A stretch of 64,000 bases of DNA from Burkholderia anthina (lineage in GTDB: Bacteria > Pseudomonadota > Gammaproteobacteria > Burkholderiales > Burkholderiaceae): positions 124,001-188,000 of the forward strand of contig NZ_CABVLY010000002.1 of NCBI RefSeq assembly GCF_902498995.1. Direction: 5' to 3'. How positions within the stretch are numbered: the stretch's first letter is position 1; each line of letters opens with the position of its first letter. Shown here piece after piece: positions 1 through 9,975 of the stretch. The notes beneath the pieces are model-generated. The model saw only the letters and a list, made by a program, of their open reading frames with translations. It was not told where the DNA came from and searched no databases. The position numbers and the translations under genes were made by a program.

Positions 1-1048
1 CAATATTGACGATACGTTCCTCGTCAGCGGGCAGCACGGTCGTCCATCCGAGCCGAGGCGCCGGCCCGGCATTTCCCTGACCGATCACCGGCTCCGGCGT
101 GTATCGCGACGACACTTCCATACGCAGGTGTACGTCCGCCTTGACGCCGACATATAGCTGCACAAAGGCCATCAAATCGCGATGCAGCCCTGCACCGGGC
201 AACAGGTCCTGCGCCTGCCGCGCATCCGCGGGACGCAACGTCACCCGTACCGCCCGGCTTCGATACGCCATCCGCTTTCCCAATACGTAGCCTCCACCCA
301 ACCCGTTACGCCGGCAGGTTTCCGATATCCCGACAGCAGGCCCGGCACCGGTAAGCGGCCGCGGCCGCCCCGTCGACGTCACGACCGGCCAGAACTCGTC
401 GACCCGAACCTCGACTCGCGGGATGGTCAGCGCAACGACGCCCGCCAGCCCCTCCGGTGTGCGTGTGCGTTGAATCAGGAGTCCCAGCAGCGCCAGCATC
501 CGCGAATCGGGCAGGCCGGCGCGCTTCGGTTTGTCGCCCCAGCCGAACCCGGCCAGACACAGCAGGTTGCGCGAATGCACATCGATGCCGCCAGGCCGGA
601 AGTGTTCGGGATAGCGATACTTCCGCCAGGCGCGATACAGCAGCGTGACATACCGGTGATTGAATTGGTCGAGAAACGCCTCGACCACCTCGTGCCCTTC
701 CTCGCGCAGCACGATTTCGTCGATCATGTGCGACGGCATCGCCGCATCCACGCCGTACAGTCCCATGAAAGTCGTGCGCACGGTCGGAGGTGAACCAGGC
801 CCGAACGTGTCCAATCCGTCGTCAAACTCGACCGACGCGATTTCACTTGCCGGAAAACCCATTCGCGGCCGCGGCCGGAAGCGCACCGGTTCATGATCGA
901 GCGCATCCCGTGTGCCGAACCCGGGCCGATCGGGAAAACGCACCTCGAGCAACCGGCAAAGCTGCATGAAGTTCATCCGCGGTGCACGCGTCAGGAGCGA
1001 GGCGACCAGCGGGTCGAGATTCGGGAAGTCGTGCAGGTGCAGTTTCAT
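1..1048 (-). CDS. tssG: T6SS baseplate protein TssG (C-terminus cut by window edge)
   Basis: TssG is a baseplate wedge subunit that works in the cytoplasm with TssF, TssE and TssK. I translated the reverse strand by hand. It opens with MKLHLHDFPNLDPLV, stays open for 349 codons and runs off the left edge without a stop. Family-typical stretches are the early MNFMQLCRLLEVRFPDRPGFG (split here as MNFMQLCRLLEV then RFPDRPGFG) and FLDQFNHRYVTLLYRAWRKY near residue 125. TssG proteins are usually about 330-350 residues, so only the last few residues should be missing. The ATG at 1048 overlaps the tssF stop as ATGA, indicating translational coupling. It is the last visible gene of the leftward T6SS arm. 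Confidence 0.9.
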   Translation of the reverse strand, partial: MKLHLHDFPNLDPLVASLLTRAPRMNFMQLCRLLEVRFPDRPGFGTRDALDHEPVRFRPRPRMGFPASEIASVEFDDGLDTFGPGSPPTVRTTFMGLYGVDAAMPSHMIDEIVLREEGHEVVEAFLDQFNHRYVTLLYRAWRKYRYPEHFRPGGIDVHSRNLLCLAGFGWGDKPKRAGLPDSRMLALLGLLIQRTRTPEGLAGVVALTIPRVEVRVDEFWPVVTSTGRPRPLTGAGPAVGISETCRRNGLGGGYVLGKRMAYRSRAVRVTLRPADARQAQDLLPGAGLHRDLMAFVQLYVGVKADVHLRMEVSSRYTPEPVIGQGNAGPAPRLGWTTVLPADEERIVNI

Positions 1049-2859
1049 AGCGGCGCCCGCTCGGCCTTGCTGCGTGGCCATTCGATCCGGGCCTGCGACG
1101 GCAGGCTGACGATCGCGAGCTTCGTGAACAGGTTGATGTCCGCGTAGAGCGCGAAGAACCGATGCAGAAGTTCGCCGAACAGCATCACGTCGCCATCCCC
1201 GGCGAACGCATGGCTGTCGAGCGTGACCTCGATCAGCACGCCTCGCTCGACCGAACCACCCGACACCTCCTCGATCAGTGCCTGTGACACCCACAGGATG
1301 CCCGCGAGCCGTCGACGGTTCAGTTCGTCGTTCGTCCAGTCGTAGAGCGCAAGCGCCCCGCGCAGCACTTCCGCGTCCATCATCGACAGGAAATTCGGCG
1401 CCAGATGCGACAGTACGCGCCACTGGAACCGGTCTTCCGTCGGTGGATACAGCGGCAGCGTCGGCGAGACGAGATTGCGCACCCCGGCAATGTTCTGCGA
1501 ACTGGTCGCGATTTCGTCGAGACTGGCTTCCCGTAGCCCCTTGCGCGGCAGCATTCCGTTCGTGCCGGTCACGCGCAACGACAGGCTTTCCTCGGGCAGT
1601 GCATCCATGGTTTCCCATGCATGGCCACCAAGCACCACCCACGTTTCGTGCAACCCGGCCGCACCCGAGCGCACGCGCGAATGGAAATACCGCTCCGGCG
1701 CCTCGTGGCGCAGCATGCCGCCGCGGTGACGGAACGTCGCAAACGGCACGTATTCATATCGCTCGGCCGTTTCGTGGTCGAAAGCCTCGATCGCGTCGAC
1801 GGAATACGTTTCGACATGCTCGCCTTGATGGCCAGCCGGCACCACACGATATTCGGTTTCGTGGTGATCGATCTCGATCGGCTCGGCGTCCAGTTCGAAC
1901 AGGTTGATCACGGGCGTGCAGAATAGCCGCACGTTTTCCGCGCTGAAGCGCTGGTCCGACGGATAGGTCTGCGTCAGCACAATCTCCAGCTCGAACCGGG
2001 TGGTCCGTTCGGGCAGCTTCGTGACGTCCAGTCCGCAAAGGTCGACAAACAGGAACTTCTCGCGGAACGTGAAGTACTCGAGCAGCAACTGATAGCCGGA
2101 GAAGGCCGCATCGGCCTTCGGCCACAGTCGTTCCTCGGTCGAGAAGCCGGCCGGTTCGATCGTGACACCGGCGAGCGGTATCGCCTCGCCGTCGCGGATC
2201 TCGGGAATGCGCAAGTGGATCGTGTCGACCTGGCGCGTGAGGGCAAGGTGCATCGCAAACGCCGTCGGCAAATCCGCGTTCAGGTGCAGGCGCAACCGGG
2301 ACAGATCCGTTTCCATCCGGCGTGCCGACCCGCCGAGCGAGAAACCGAGCCGGATCACCGAGCGGCCGTCGTGACGCACGGCCGGCCCGGCATGCGTCAC
2401 CGTGACCGGTTGCAGCGCGACCGCTTGCGTGGTCCGGTAAATGCACTGCACGGTTTTCGGCGATAAACCTTCCGCGCCCGCGGGCGGCGGTACGACGATC
2501 GGCGCGGAGCGTATCGATACGCCCGCCGGCACGATTTCGGTCTTCTGAAGTTTTTCCGACAGCGAGATGAGTTCCACGACCGACAACGAGGGGATCATTC
2601 GCAAGTAGTGCGGCCATAGCAGGCTGACCAGCCCTTCCGTCAGCTCCGGCAACTCGTCGTCGAGCTTCTGCCGAAGGCGCCCGGTCAGGAATGCGAAACC
2701 CTCGAACAGTCGCTCGACGTACGGATCGCGATCGCCGACACGGTCGAGGTTGAGCAGCCGTGCGCGATCAGGATGCGCCTTCGCGAATTCCTTGCCGGAC
2801 TCGCGCAAATAGCGCATTTCCGCTTCGTAATATCGCAGGATAGGATCGTCGTTTGCCAT
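1045..2859 (-). CDS. tssF: T6SS baseplate protein TssF
   Basis: TssF (VasA/ImpG family), 604 residues, the normal family length. It is a cytoplasmic wedge component of the phage-like baseplate and pairs with TssG. The N-terminus reads ILRYYEAEMRYLRESGKEFA followed by DPYVERLFEGFAFLTGRLRQ, the hallmark opening of the family. The middle contains SLVELISLSEK-like and PERYFHSRVRSGA segments and the C-terminus ends in a SHAFAGDGDVMLFGELLHRF block, all familiar for TssF. The ATG at 2859 is preceded by GGGAA on the coding strand. It lies 9 bases after tssA and overlaps tssG by ATGA, so tssA-tssF-tssG are one transcript. Confidence 0.95.
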   Translation of the reverse strand: MANDDPILRYYEAEMRYLRESGKEFAKAHPDRARLLNLDRVGDRDPYVERLFEGFAFLTGRLRQKLDDELPELTEGLVSLLWPHYLRMIPSLSVVELISLSEKLQKTEIVPAGVSIRSAPIVVPPPAGAEGLSPKTVQCIYRTTQAVALQPVTVTHAGPAVRHDGRSVIRLGFSLGGSARRMETDLSRLRLHLNADLPTAFAMHLALTRQVDTIHLRIPEIRDGEAIPLAGVTIEPAGFSTEERLWPKADAAFSGYQLLLEYFTFREKFLFVDLCGLDVTKLPERTTRFELEIVLTQTYPSDQRFSAENVRLFCTPVINLFELDAEPIEIDHHETEYRVVPAGHQGEHVETYSVDAIEAFDHETAERYEYVPFATFRHRGGMLRHEAPERYFHSRVRSGAAGLHETWVVLGGHAWETMDALPEESLSLRVTGTNGMLPRKGLREASLDEIATSSQNIAGVRNLVSPTLPLYPPTEDRFQWRVLSHLAPNFLSMMDAEVLRGALALYDWTNDELNRRRLAGILWVSQALIEEVSGGSVERGVLIEVTLDSHAFAGDGDVMLFGELLHRFFALYADINLFTKLAIVSLPSQARIEWPRSKAERAPL

Positions 2860-2868
2860 GGATTCCCG

Positions 2869-4449
2869 TTACGAAAGAGTCAGCGCTCGAGCCGGGTCGA
2901 GCACGGTAAGTTCCGCCTGCAGTTCGCCGATGCGGCGCGCGAGCGTCGGTTTGTCGGCGTCCTTGCGGTTGCTCGTCGCCCTCAACGCCCGCAGGAGTTG
3001 CTGCTTGACCTCGAACGCCAGCGCGGGCTCCCAGCGCATCACCGGCAGCGAGCGCGACGACGTGTCGAGTTCGACCAGCAATGCGAGGGCCGTATCGGGT
3101 CGACCGGCATGATCGGCCAGGCGTGCCATCACGAGCCGCTGCAGGAAGCGGTGACGCTCGGTCTTCATGCCGGGCAGCGCGTCGAGCCATGCGAACGCGG
3201 CCTCGACGCCGTCGCGTGCGACCAGCTCGCGAGCCTGCGCCTCGATTTCCGGCCAGTCGCCGGCATCGCCTTCGCTATCCGCGGACACGGGCAGCGGCGC
3301 AACGGTCTCGCCCGCTTCGAGGTCGCGCACGACGGCGTGCCGGGCGATCCACTCGAGCGTCGTGTCGTCGGAGAATGGCGTGCCGTCGCTGAACGAAAGC
3401 CGCTCGACGCCCGGCAATCGCTCGAGAAACAACGCAAAGTCCGCGCGCAGCAATTCGCTCCACGTGTGGTAGGGCGCGCCGACGTGATCGAGCGCGACGT
3501 GCTGGAAGTACTGCAGGTCGAACCAGAGATGATTCACGCCTTCCATGAACGCACCTTCGACGCGCTCGAGCAGTTCGTGCCACTGCTTCTGCAACACGAG
3601 CCGCTTCATCTGCTGGCGCAACTCGGCGCGCGGCGGTGTCAGGCGCGTGTGCAACGCGGCATCCGACGGCGGCACATCGTGCAAGGTGTCCCACCGAACG
3701 CTGCGTGCGATACGCACCGACGGCAAATAGCCGTTTTCCTGATCGCGCAGCCATGCCGACATCGCGCGGGCCTGATCGAGCAGATCGCGCGCCGATGCGA
3801 TCGATCCGCTCGATGCACTTGTGGAAGCGGACGTCTGCGCCATCGCCATGTCCGGGCTCACGTTGCGCACCGGTTCATCCTTGTTCCCGAAGCGGGACGC
3901 AAGCGGATGCAGGCTCGGACGGGCGGCATCGGGCCACGCAGCCGTGCGGGTGACGAGCACGTCGAGCGCCGCCATCGCGCGCTCGAGATCCACGGGTGCG
4001 AAGTCTCCGCGACTGTCCAGCGTCTCGATCATTCGCGCGGTCGACAGCATTTCCAGCGCCGCCCGCTTTGCCTCGGCCCGGGCAGGCAGCAAGGTCTCGC
4101 CGAACCGGTCGACCAGTGAAGCGGCCAGCTCAAGTCCGTCGGCGAACCCGGCGGGACCATCCTGACGCAGCCGCGCAAATGCGTAGTAACCGACCAGACG
4201 CAGATCCTTTCCGGTTTCCTTGAGAAGCTGTTCGCATGCGCGGATGATCAGTCCGTCGTCGATTCCGGACAGCTTTGTCGCTTCGTCCTTCAATTCGAAG
4301 AATGCATCCTCGTAGCCGGGATCGCGGCCATACGCATGCTCCCCCGGTATCGGGGCAAGCCATGCCGCCCAGGTATTGCGGCGCGCTTCCTGCAGCGAAT
4401 CGATGCGTGGACCGCCGACGAGTGTCTTGACGAAATTGGCAAGTGTCAT
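2869..4449 (-). CDS. tssA: T6SS protein TssA (ImpA/VasJ family)
   Basis: TssA coordinates baseplate and sheath assembly in the cytoplasm. About 526 residues. An ImpA N-terminal domain spans roughly residues 10-125, visible as the PIPGEHAYGRDPGYEDAFFE stretch and the KDLRLVGYYAFARLRQDGPA stretch. A Ser/Ala-rich linker near residues 205-220 separates it from a C-terminal helical region of the VasJ type. A TTG at 4461 would extend the frame by four codons and overlaps the tssM stop. I prefer the ATG at 4449 (MTLANFVKTLVGGPR), which starts the conserved sequence. The gene sits between tssM and tssF, the usual place. Confidence 0.9.
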   Translation of the reverse strand: MTLANFVKTLVGGPRIDSLQEARRNTWAAWLAPIPGEHAYGRDPGYEDAFFELKDEATKLSGIDDGLIIRACEQLLKETGKDLRLVGYYAFARLRQDGPAGFADGLELAASLVDRFGETLLPARAEAKRAALEMLSTARMIETLDSRGDFAPVDLERAMAALDVLVTRTAAWPDAARPSLHPLASRFGNKDEPVRNVSPDMAMAQTSASTSASSGSIASARDLLDQARAMSAWLRDQENGYLPSVRIARSVRWDTLHDVPPSDAALHTRLTPPRAELRQQMKRLVLQKQWHELLERVEGAFMEGVNHLWFDLQYFQHVALDHVGAPYHTWSELLRADFALFLERLPGVERLSFSDGTPFSDDTTLEWIARHAVVRDLEAGETVAPLPVSADSEGDAGDWPEIEAQARELVARDGVEAAFAWLDALPGMKTERHRFLQRLVMARLADHAGRPDTALALLVELDTSSRSLPVMRWEPALAFEVKQQLLRALRATSNRKDADKPTLARRIGELQAELTVLDPARALTLS

Positions 4450-4457
4450 GGCAGGTC

Positions 4458-7400
4458 TCAAAACGCAAATGCGTCGCCCAGCAACCGGAGGGCGTGTCCG
4501 AACGGTTTGGCGGATGCGTCGGCGGATATCGCAGTCGTCGCCAGCGACGACACTGTCATCCCCGGATTGGCCCTGGGCGACTTCATGCCGGACGTAGCGG
4601 GCTGCACGTCTGCCCGAGGCGAGTCCGCCGCGGCAGTTCGACGAGGCGCCGGGTTCGGCGTCGCCGGCAGTGGCTCATCCTGCAACGACGTCGCACCCGG
4701 AAGCCCCGGCGGCAGCGGCACCGCCGCGTGCTTTGCCGCTGCGATTGCCGCGGCAGGCAACGGCGGCGGACTGGCCGTCGACACCTTCGCCCCGGTACTC
4801 GCCGCCCCGGTCACGAAAATCCGCGCCGGTAGCGCAAAGTTGCGCAACTGGAGTACGTCGAGCGGCCCGGCGCCCGCCTCGCTGCGCAATTGCACCTTCA
4901 GCGGAATGCCCTGGCTCGTGTCCGGCATCCAGGTCAGCAAGTAACGTGCGTTGTCCTGCTGCGCGACTTTCGCACGCTCCAGCAACCGGATCAGGCCGAA
5001 GCGCCCCTGCGCGTCGAGCGCCGTGCGCAATCCGCCCTGCTCGGTTTGCCATTCGATATGCGACAGGTTCTCGAGCGACTGGCCCGGCCACTCGAACGGC
5101 ACCCATTCCTGCTTCTGGTTGAAGTAGCGCAGTTCGCGGCCGGACAGCACGAACTTCATGTCGGTGACGCCCGGTGCGGGCACTGCCTGCATTTCGTATC
5201 GCACACGCGCATCTCCGGACGGGAACAGCACGGTCGAGAGCCGCGTGAGCTTGTTCAGGCCGCTCAGGAAAACCGGATCGATCGTGAGCGCGCCTTGGTC
5301 GGCCCCTTGCGCGACGACCCACCGGTCGCCCTGCCGCTCAATCACGCCGGCGAGCTGCGTTGCAACGAACTGGGCGATCACGCCATTGTCGGGCCGCATG
5401 AAGCGCGCCATCTCGGGCAGCGACGCATCGTTGTCGGCGTCCGAGAACGGATATCGGCCGCCGAACGACTTGTTCCAGTCGGCCAGGATCGCCATCCGCC
5501 AGATTTCGTTCAGGCTCGACGCGGCAGGCTGCACGACGACCTGCCACGCCTGATCGAACGGTGCCCGAAACAGCGCGCCGAAGCCTGCCCACTGTTCGCC
5601 CAGGCTCGCGGCCACACGGCTCGCGTAATCGCGGCTATCCGAGATATCGGACGTCTTGCCCTGCAGAACCGACTGAGCGGCCAGCCGCGCGATCGCATCC
5701 GGATCGGCACCGGAGACGATCTGCGATGCCTTCAGACGCATCGCCGTGACCCGCTCGAGATAGCGTGCGAGACTGAGGTCGCCGGTCGCGGCCAGTTGAG
5801 CGGCGGTCTTGCCGTTGGCCGGCGCGCCGGACACCAGATCGCTACCGGTCAGGCGCAGGATCGGGCCAAAGGCTGACGCAAGCGGCGCAAGCTGCGGCTG
5901 AGCCTGCTTCGACGGATCCTTCTCGTCGGCGCCGACCAGTTGTTGCGCCTTGTTGATCAGACTCTCGGAAAGCGACTGCGCATTCGCGCCCGCGCCTGCC
6001 TGGTAGACGATCGCGTTCATCAGCGCAACGAGCGGCGAGCGTTGCGAGTCGCCCAGCAGCGTCAGCTGGTCGGCGGTAGCTGACAGCGTTGGCGCGGATT
6101 GCCAGCGCACGCTGTTCAGGAACAGTGCCCACGTACGCGCGTAGTCATCGAAGTAGCGCTGACGCAATTCGGCTTTCAATGTCGACGGGGGCGGGTTGCT
6201 GGCGTTGGTGTCAGATTCTCCACGGGGACTGCCTTCCGGGCGCAGCACCCAGTCGCCCGACACGTCACGCTGTGCGCTGGCGTCGTCGATCGCCTTCGAG
6301 ATCCGCTCCTCCCAGGCCGCACGCGTGAAAACGCCGGGAACGGTCGCGGTCGTATTGAACAGGCCTCGACTCGTCGTGTCGCCGAGCAGCGTCGCGAGAG
6401 AGACCGGCGGATACTTCGGGGTCGCCTCATCGATGATCTGCTGGTAGAGCGCATCCCTGGAGTTCTGGATGCCCCGCACACCAATCACCGTTTGGCGGGC
6501 TGACGCAATCAGGTTACCGTCCGGTGTGATCGCGAACGCGGCAGCATTCGAAGCGGGGGCCTGGCCGAGATGGTTTGCGAAGAACGCGATGGCGTGCAGA
6601 CGCAGGTCTTCCCAGGCGCCCGGCGACAAGGAGGAATCGGACGGGCGCGCGGGCACGGCCGTCGCGGCAAGCTGTGGCGTCAGAAAGGCAGCCACGGCAC
6701 GCTCCGGCTTCGCGAGCATCAGGTAGGCCTTGAGCGTGTCGTAGGCGGCCTGGATCTGTGCGTTGCCGCCGTCGGCAATCTGAGCGTCGGACAGGGATGC
6801 AAGCTGTTGCAGGCGCGCTTCGAGCTTCTCGCGAATCGGGGCGACGAGGATGCGGTTCGCCGCGAGGGCATAGCTCGGCCGCACGGCGTCGAGCAGTGCG
6901 CCGTCGCGATTCAGGCCGAATCGCGATGCCCAGGGCGCGCCTTCGCGCTGATGGACTTCGAGCGTGTCGATCTGGCGGTCCAGGGTGTTCAGGGCCTGCA
7001 AGGCCTGCGTGTGGTCCTGCACCGTGGAGAGATTCGCGATCGTGTCTGCGGTGCTCCGGATCGTTGCACGGTTGGCGAAACCGGAAAGCATCGTGCCGGC
7101 GATCCAGCAGCCGATCAGGCCGGTTGTGAACCACGCGGCCGCGGTCGACAACGAGAAGCCTGCGCGGCGGCCGTGGATCTTGCGACTGTGTTCGGCGACG
7201 GTTTGCCATATCGTGCGGTGTCGCGGGCCGACCGGCGGTTCGTCGTCGCTCGCGCCGGCGGGTGCCTGCGGCGGCGTCAGTTCCCGTTCCTTGAATAGCG
7301 GTGCGAACAGCAGGCCGTGGACTGCGTGCCGCCGGATACGTGACTGCGAGGTTTGCAGCACCAGGCCCGACAGTGCGCGCCCAAGGTTCGAAATATGCTG

Positions 7401-8237
7401 CGACAGTTCGGCGGGAAAACGATCGCCTGCGTCCTTCGTCAGGCGCACGACACCGGCATCCGCCAGGTTGTCGGTGAGGGCTTGCAGCGACGCGTCGATC
7501 GCCTCGGCGCTGACGCGTGCGTTGGACCAGGTGAAGCCGATCGCCTCGTCGGGACTCGACGCCTCGCTGCCGAAATCCGTCGCATTGAGCAGATAGACCG
7601 GCGCGGCCCAGCGCAGCGCGCGCGCGTGGCGCGCGAGTCGCTGGGAAAGATTGTCGGTGTCGAACGGGGCATCGACAGAATTGCGGTTACGTGTGACTGC
7701 GACGATTGCATCGACCGGGCGACGGCGGCGTAGGCGGCGGATATGGTCGAGCCATTCGGTGTCGAGCGTGTCGCGGGTTTGATTGGCGTATAGCAGGACC
7801 GTATCGCCGGTGATCAGATATCCCGCGTCGACGAGACCCGGTGCCAGGCGTTTCACCAGCGGTACGTCGCCGGCAACGAGCACCCATCGTTCGCGATAGC
7901 GCCAGCGCCATCCGTGGCGGTCGCGAAGACGGCTACGTAAAGCCGCAACGCGTGTGCCGCCATCAGAGGTTCCCGTATCGCGCCGCTCGGATGACGAGCT
8001 TGTCTGTTTCTTGACCCAATGCAGAAGACGTCGTGCTGCTACCGCCGGGCGAGATGACGAATCGAAGCTATTCCATAGGAACAGCACGACGAATACGATG
8101 CAAAGCACGACGATCCATCCCGCACGCCTTTCGACCGATTGCAGGCCCACCCAGGTATCGCCTGCGAACCAGATCAGCAATCCAGGCAGGATAACCGCTA
8201 TGACGATGCTTAGAGTGTCGATCCGGAACTTGCGCAT
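4458..8237 (-). CDS. tssM: T6SS inner-membrane protein TssM (IcmF family), degenerate P-loop
   Basis: TssM spans the inner membrane and, with TssL, forms the envelope complex that docks the baseplate. 1259 residues. Membrane helices are visible at about residues 9-25, 40-55 and 360-382. Between the second and third lies the cytoplasmic NTPase-like domain. At the P-loop position (about 119-130) the protein reads VLVAGDVPLVKR, with no GxxxxGK[ST] motif. Where other TssM proteins have a Walker-B-like DTAG it reads YANQ (150-153). ATP binding by this domain is therefore unlikely. The last 130 residues are an unusual Pro/Ala-rich tail. The ATG at 8237 starts the first helix directly. The neighbours are PAAR upstream and tssA downstream. 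Confidence 0.93.
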   Translation of the reverse strand: MRKFRIDTLSIVIAVILPGLLIWFAGDTWVGLQSVERRAGWIVVLCIVFVVLFLWNSFDSSSRPAVAARRLLHWVKKQTSSSSERRDTGTSDGGTRVAALRSRLRDRHGWRWRYRERWVLVAGDVPLVKRLAPGLVDAGYLITGDTVLLYANQTRDTLDTEWLDHIRRLRRRRPVDAIVAVTRNRNSVDAPFDTDNLSQRLARHARALRWAAPVYLLNATDFGSEASSPDEAIGFTWSNARVSAEAIDASLQALTDNLADAGVVRLTKDAGDRFPAELSQHISNLGRALSGLVLQTSQSRIRRHAVHGLLFAPLFKERELTPPQAPAGASDDEPPVGPRHRTIWQTVAEHSRKIHGRRAGFSLSTAAAWFTTGLIGCWIAGTMLSGFANRATIRSTADTIANLSTVQDHTQALQALNTLDRQIDTLEVHQREGAPWASRFGLNRDGALLDAVRPSYALAANRILVAPIREKLEARLQQLASLSDAQIADGGNAQIQAAYDTLKAYLMLAKPERAVAAFLTPQLAATAVPARPSDSSLSPGAWEDLRLHAIAFFANHLGQAPASNAAAFAITPDGNLIASARQTVIGVRGIQNSRDALYQQIIDEATPKYPPVSLATLLGDTTSRGLFNTTATVPGVFTRAAWEERISKAIDDASAQRDVSGDWVLRPEGSPRGESDTNASNPPPSTLKAELRQRYFDDYARTWALFLNSVRWQSAPTLSATADQLTLLGDSQRSPLVALMNAIVYQAGAGANAQSLSESLINKAQQLVGADEKDPSKQAQPQLAPLASAFGPILRLTGSDLVSGAPANGKTAAQLAATGDLSLARYLERVTAMRLKASQIVSGADPDAIARLAAQSVLQGKTSDISDSRDYASRVAASLGEQWAGFGALFRAPFDQAWQVVVQPAASSLNEIWRMAILADWNKSFGGRYPFSDADNDASLPEMARFMRPDNGVIAQFVATQLAGVIERQGDRWVVAQGADQGALTIDPVFLSGLNKLTRLSTVLFPSGDARVRYEMQAVPAPGVTDMKFVLSGRELRYFNQKQEWVPFEWPGQSLENLSHIEWQTEQGGLRTALDAQGRFGLIRLLERAKVAQQDNARYLLTWMPDTSQGIPLKVQLRSEAGAGPLDVLQLRNFALPARIFVTGAASTGAKVSTASPPPLPAAAIAAAKHAAVPLPPGLPGATSLQDEPLPATPNPAPRRTAAADSPRADVQPATSGMKSPRANPGMTVSSLATTAISADASAKPFGHALRLLGDAFAF

Positions 8238-8336
8238 ATTGAATAGAAATTGAATCGAGATTGACCAGATGAATGCCGCTCCGCATTTCGTTGGCAGTGG
8301 TCCTGGCCAATGTTCGATCGGTTAGGACGCTTACGC

Positions 8337-8627
8337 TCAGACATCGACATAGGAGGCGTATTGCGAGGGAAGCAAGCGCGGCAGTGGATCGCACTTGCAT
8401 ACGCACAGATCATCGCTCAGGGCGCCTTCTCTGCCGTCAGGGCCCTTCATCGAGAAGCGCGGGCCGTCGCATACGATGTGCCCCGTCGTATCACATGCGG
8501 GACACCAGACATCATCACGCTCGTAAGCCTGTTCGCAATTCCCGATTCTGTCGTTCGAATCGCCGCCCAAGACAATGCCATTCGATGTTGTCTTGTCGCC
8601 TTTCAGAATGTCGTACCGCCTGACCAT
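8337..8627 (-). CDS. PAAR-domain spike-tip protein
   Basis: A 96-residue PAAR-type protein. PAAR proteins form the sharp metal-binding cone on top of the VgrG trimer and help load effectors. The opening VRRYDILKGDKTTSNGIVLG resembles Burkholderia PAAR proteins. The Cys/His pattern CPACDTTGHIVCDGP followed by LCVCKCDP suggests the zinc-binding tip, although this subfamily is richer in cysteine than classic PAAR. The ATG at 8627 is chosen over an in-frame upstream codon because GGGAGGACAG lies directly before it. It stands alone without a fused toxin, so it probably serves the lipase carried by the upstream vgrG module. It lies about 100 bases before tssM. Confidence 0.8.
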   Translation of the reverse strand: MVRRYDILKGDKTTSNGIVLGGDSNDRIGNCEQAYERDDVWCPACDTTGHIVCDGPRFSMKGPDGREGALSDDLCVCKCDPLPRLLPSQYASYVDV

Positions 8628-8711
8628 GATCTGTCCTCCCCAATTCAGAGAAAAGTTGTGCACTGCGCGGCTATGTGAGGATGTAGAGACAGAGACCCGC
8701 TCGGGCCTCCG

Positions 8712-9965
8712 TCATTGCGGATCGCCATTCCGCAAAACAGAGAAGCAAACCCCCGTCTTCCCGGTCGTTGCCAGAAGCTGGGGCGTGCCATCCCGAGCAA
8801 CCGCCTTGGCTGCGCAAGCTGCGCCAAGCCAGGACGCGACTTCACCTGCGTGCCCCACCATGTAATCGATGTTTGCCACCCTCGCGGCGATATCCGCCTT
8901 GACCGCTGCGGCTGTCACTGCGTTTGTCGAGGCTGGGTCAAGGGCGCACTGCCAAATACGACTCAAAGCAGAGGGTTCCATGCGCCCCCAGCGCAATGCG
9001 CGTGCAAGGGCAACATCCGCCGGACAGTTGTCGGTGTCATTTGGCCGATGCAGCCTTGCAATCGAGTCGATCTTGAATCGACGCTGCATTGGTTCCGGCA
9101 CCACGAGTAGCGCGACACCGGCTTCCGCGCTACCGTCCGGCGGAAGCGTTTGAAGAACCGGATTCAACCGCACGAAGACGAGCAGGCGCGCTTCCTGATC
9201 ACGCGTCTGGTTGATTCGATCCAGCCACGCGTCGAGGGCCATCAAATCGGGCGAATCGTGCGCAACCTCGGCTTTCAATGGCTGGAGATCGGATTTCGCC
9301 CATTGCTTGTCCCACGACGCTAACGCCTCATCCAGATTCGCAACGCCGGGTAACTCCAACTGAATCGCCAGGCTCAACTCCGACGGCAACGCACGGATGG
9401 CACCGGCAACATCACTGATCAACGCGCCGAACACCCACTCGCGCACGTGGCGTTGCCGCTCATCGTCACTATTGAACCGATTGCCATCCTCGTCTGTTTC
9501 AGGCTGATCAAACCAGCGCGCATTCACCGGCGGCGCATCGTGTTTCAGCGCGATTCGCGGTTCGAGTTTGATTGAACCACCCAGCAGTTTGTCGAACCCA
9601 TCGTCTTTTGCGTCGCTCGTGAATCGGTATGCCGCGGCAACCAGCGCAAGCGGATGGCTGGCGCCCTCGAACACGCGATTCAGGTATTTTTCTCGCGCTT
9701 CGTTCCACGCGATCGCGTCCAAACGTCGGCCCTCGAAAACGCTATAGCGTCGTAACACGACGAAGGTCGCAACGCCAACGGGATACACCGTGATGCATAT
9801 CCGGAACCAGAGGGATTGCGTCGATTCGCCTTTGGGCCAGAGAAGCAGCACTGCGAATATGCCCGCAAGCACGATGACGAAAAACACAATCGTCCAGACG
9901 AGGCGCGACGGAGGACGGTCCGGTACTGGTTTCTCTGGTGGCAGTTTGTCGAAGTCAATAGGCAT
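8712..9965 (-). CDS. Two-helix membrane protein of unknown function in the T6SS effector module
   Basis: I do not recognise a named family. 417 residues. A short cytoplasmic N-terminus is followed by two membrane helices at about residues 23-43 and 52-73, then a soluble domain of about 340 residues without repeats or a clear catalytic motif. The topology suggests a large cytoplasmic domain. The gene starts 10 bases after the upstream Tli4-like lipoprotein and precedes PAAR, so it belongs to the VgrG-PAAR effector cassette. Possible roles are an effector with an N-terminal membrane-inserting hairpin, a chaperone, or an immunity partner. The sequence alone does not decide between these. A Cys-containing C-terminus (TGKTGVCFSVLRNGDPQ) is notable. 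Confidence 0.75.
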   Translation of the reverse strand: MPIDFDKLPPEKPVPDRPPSRLVWTIVFFVIVLAGIFAVLLLWPKGESTQSLWFRICITVYPVGVATFVVLRRYSVFEGRRLDAIAWNEAREKYLNRVFEGASHPLALVAAAYRFTSDAKDDGFDKLLGGSIKLEPRIALKHDAPPVNARWFDQPETDEDGNRFNSDDERQRHVREWVFGALISDVAGAIRALPSELSLAIQLELPGVANLDEALASWDKQWAKSDLQPLKAEVAHDSPDLMALDAWLDRINQTRDQEARLLVFVRLNPVLQTLPPDGSAEAGVALLVVPEPMQRRFKIDSIARLHRPNDTDNCPADVALARALRWGRMEPSALSRIWQCALDPASTNAVTAAAVKADIAARVANIDYMVGHAGEVASWLGAACAAKAVARDGTPQLLATTGKTGVCFSVLRNGDPQ

Positions 9966-9975
9966 CGATCAATTC

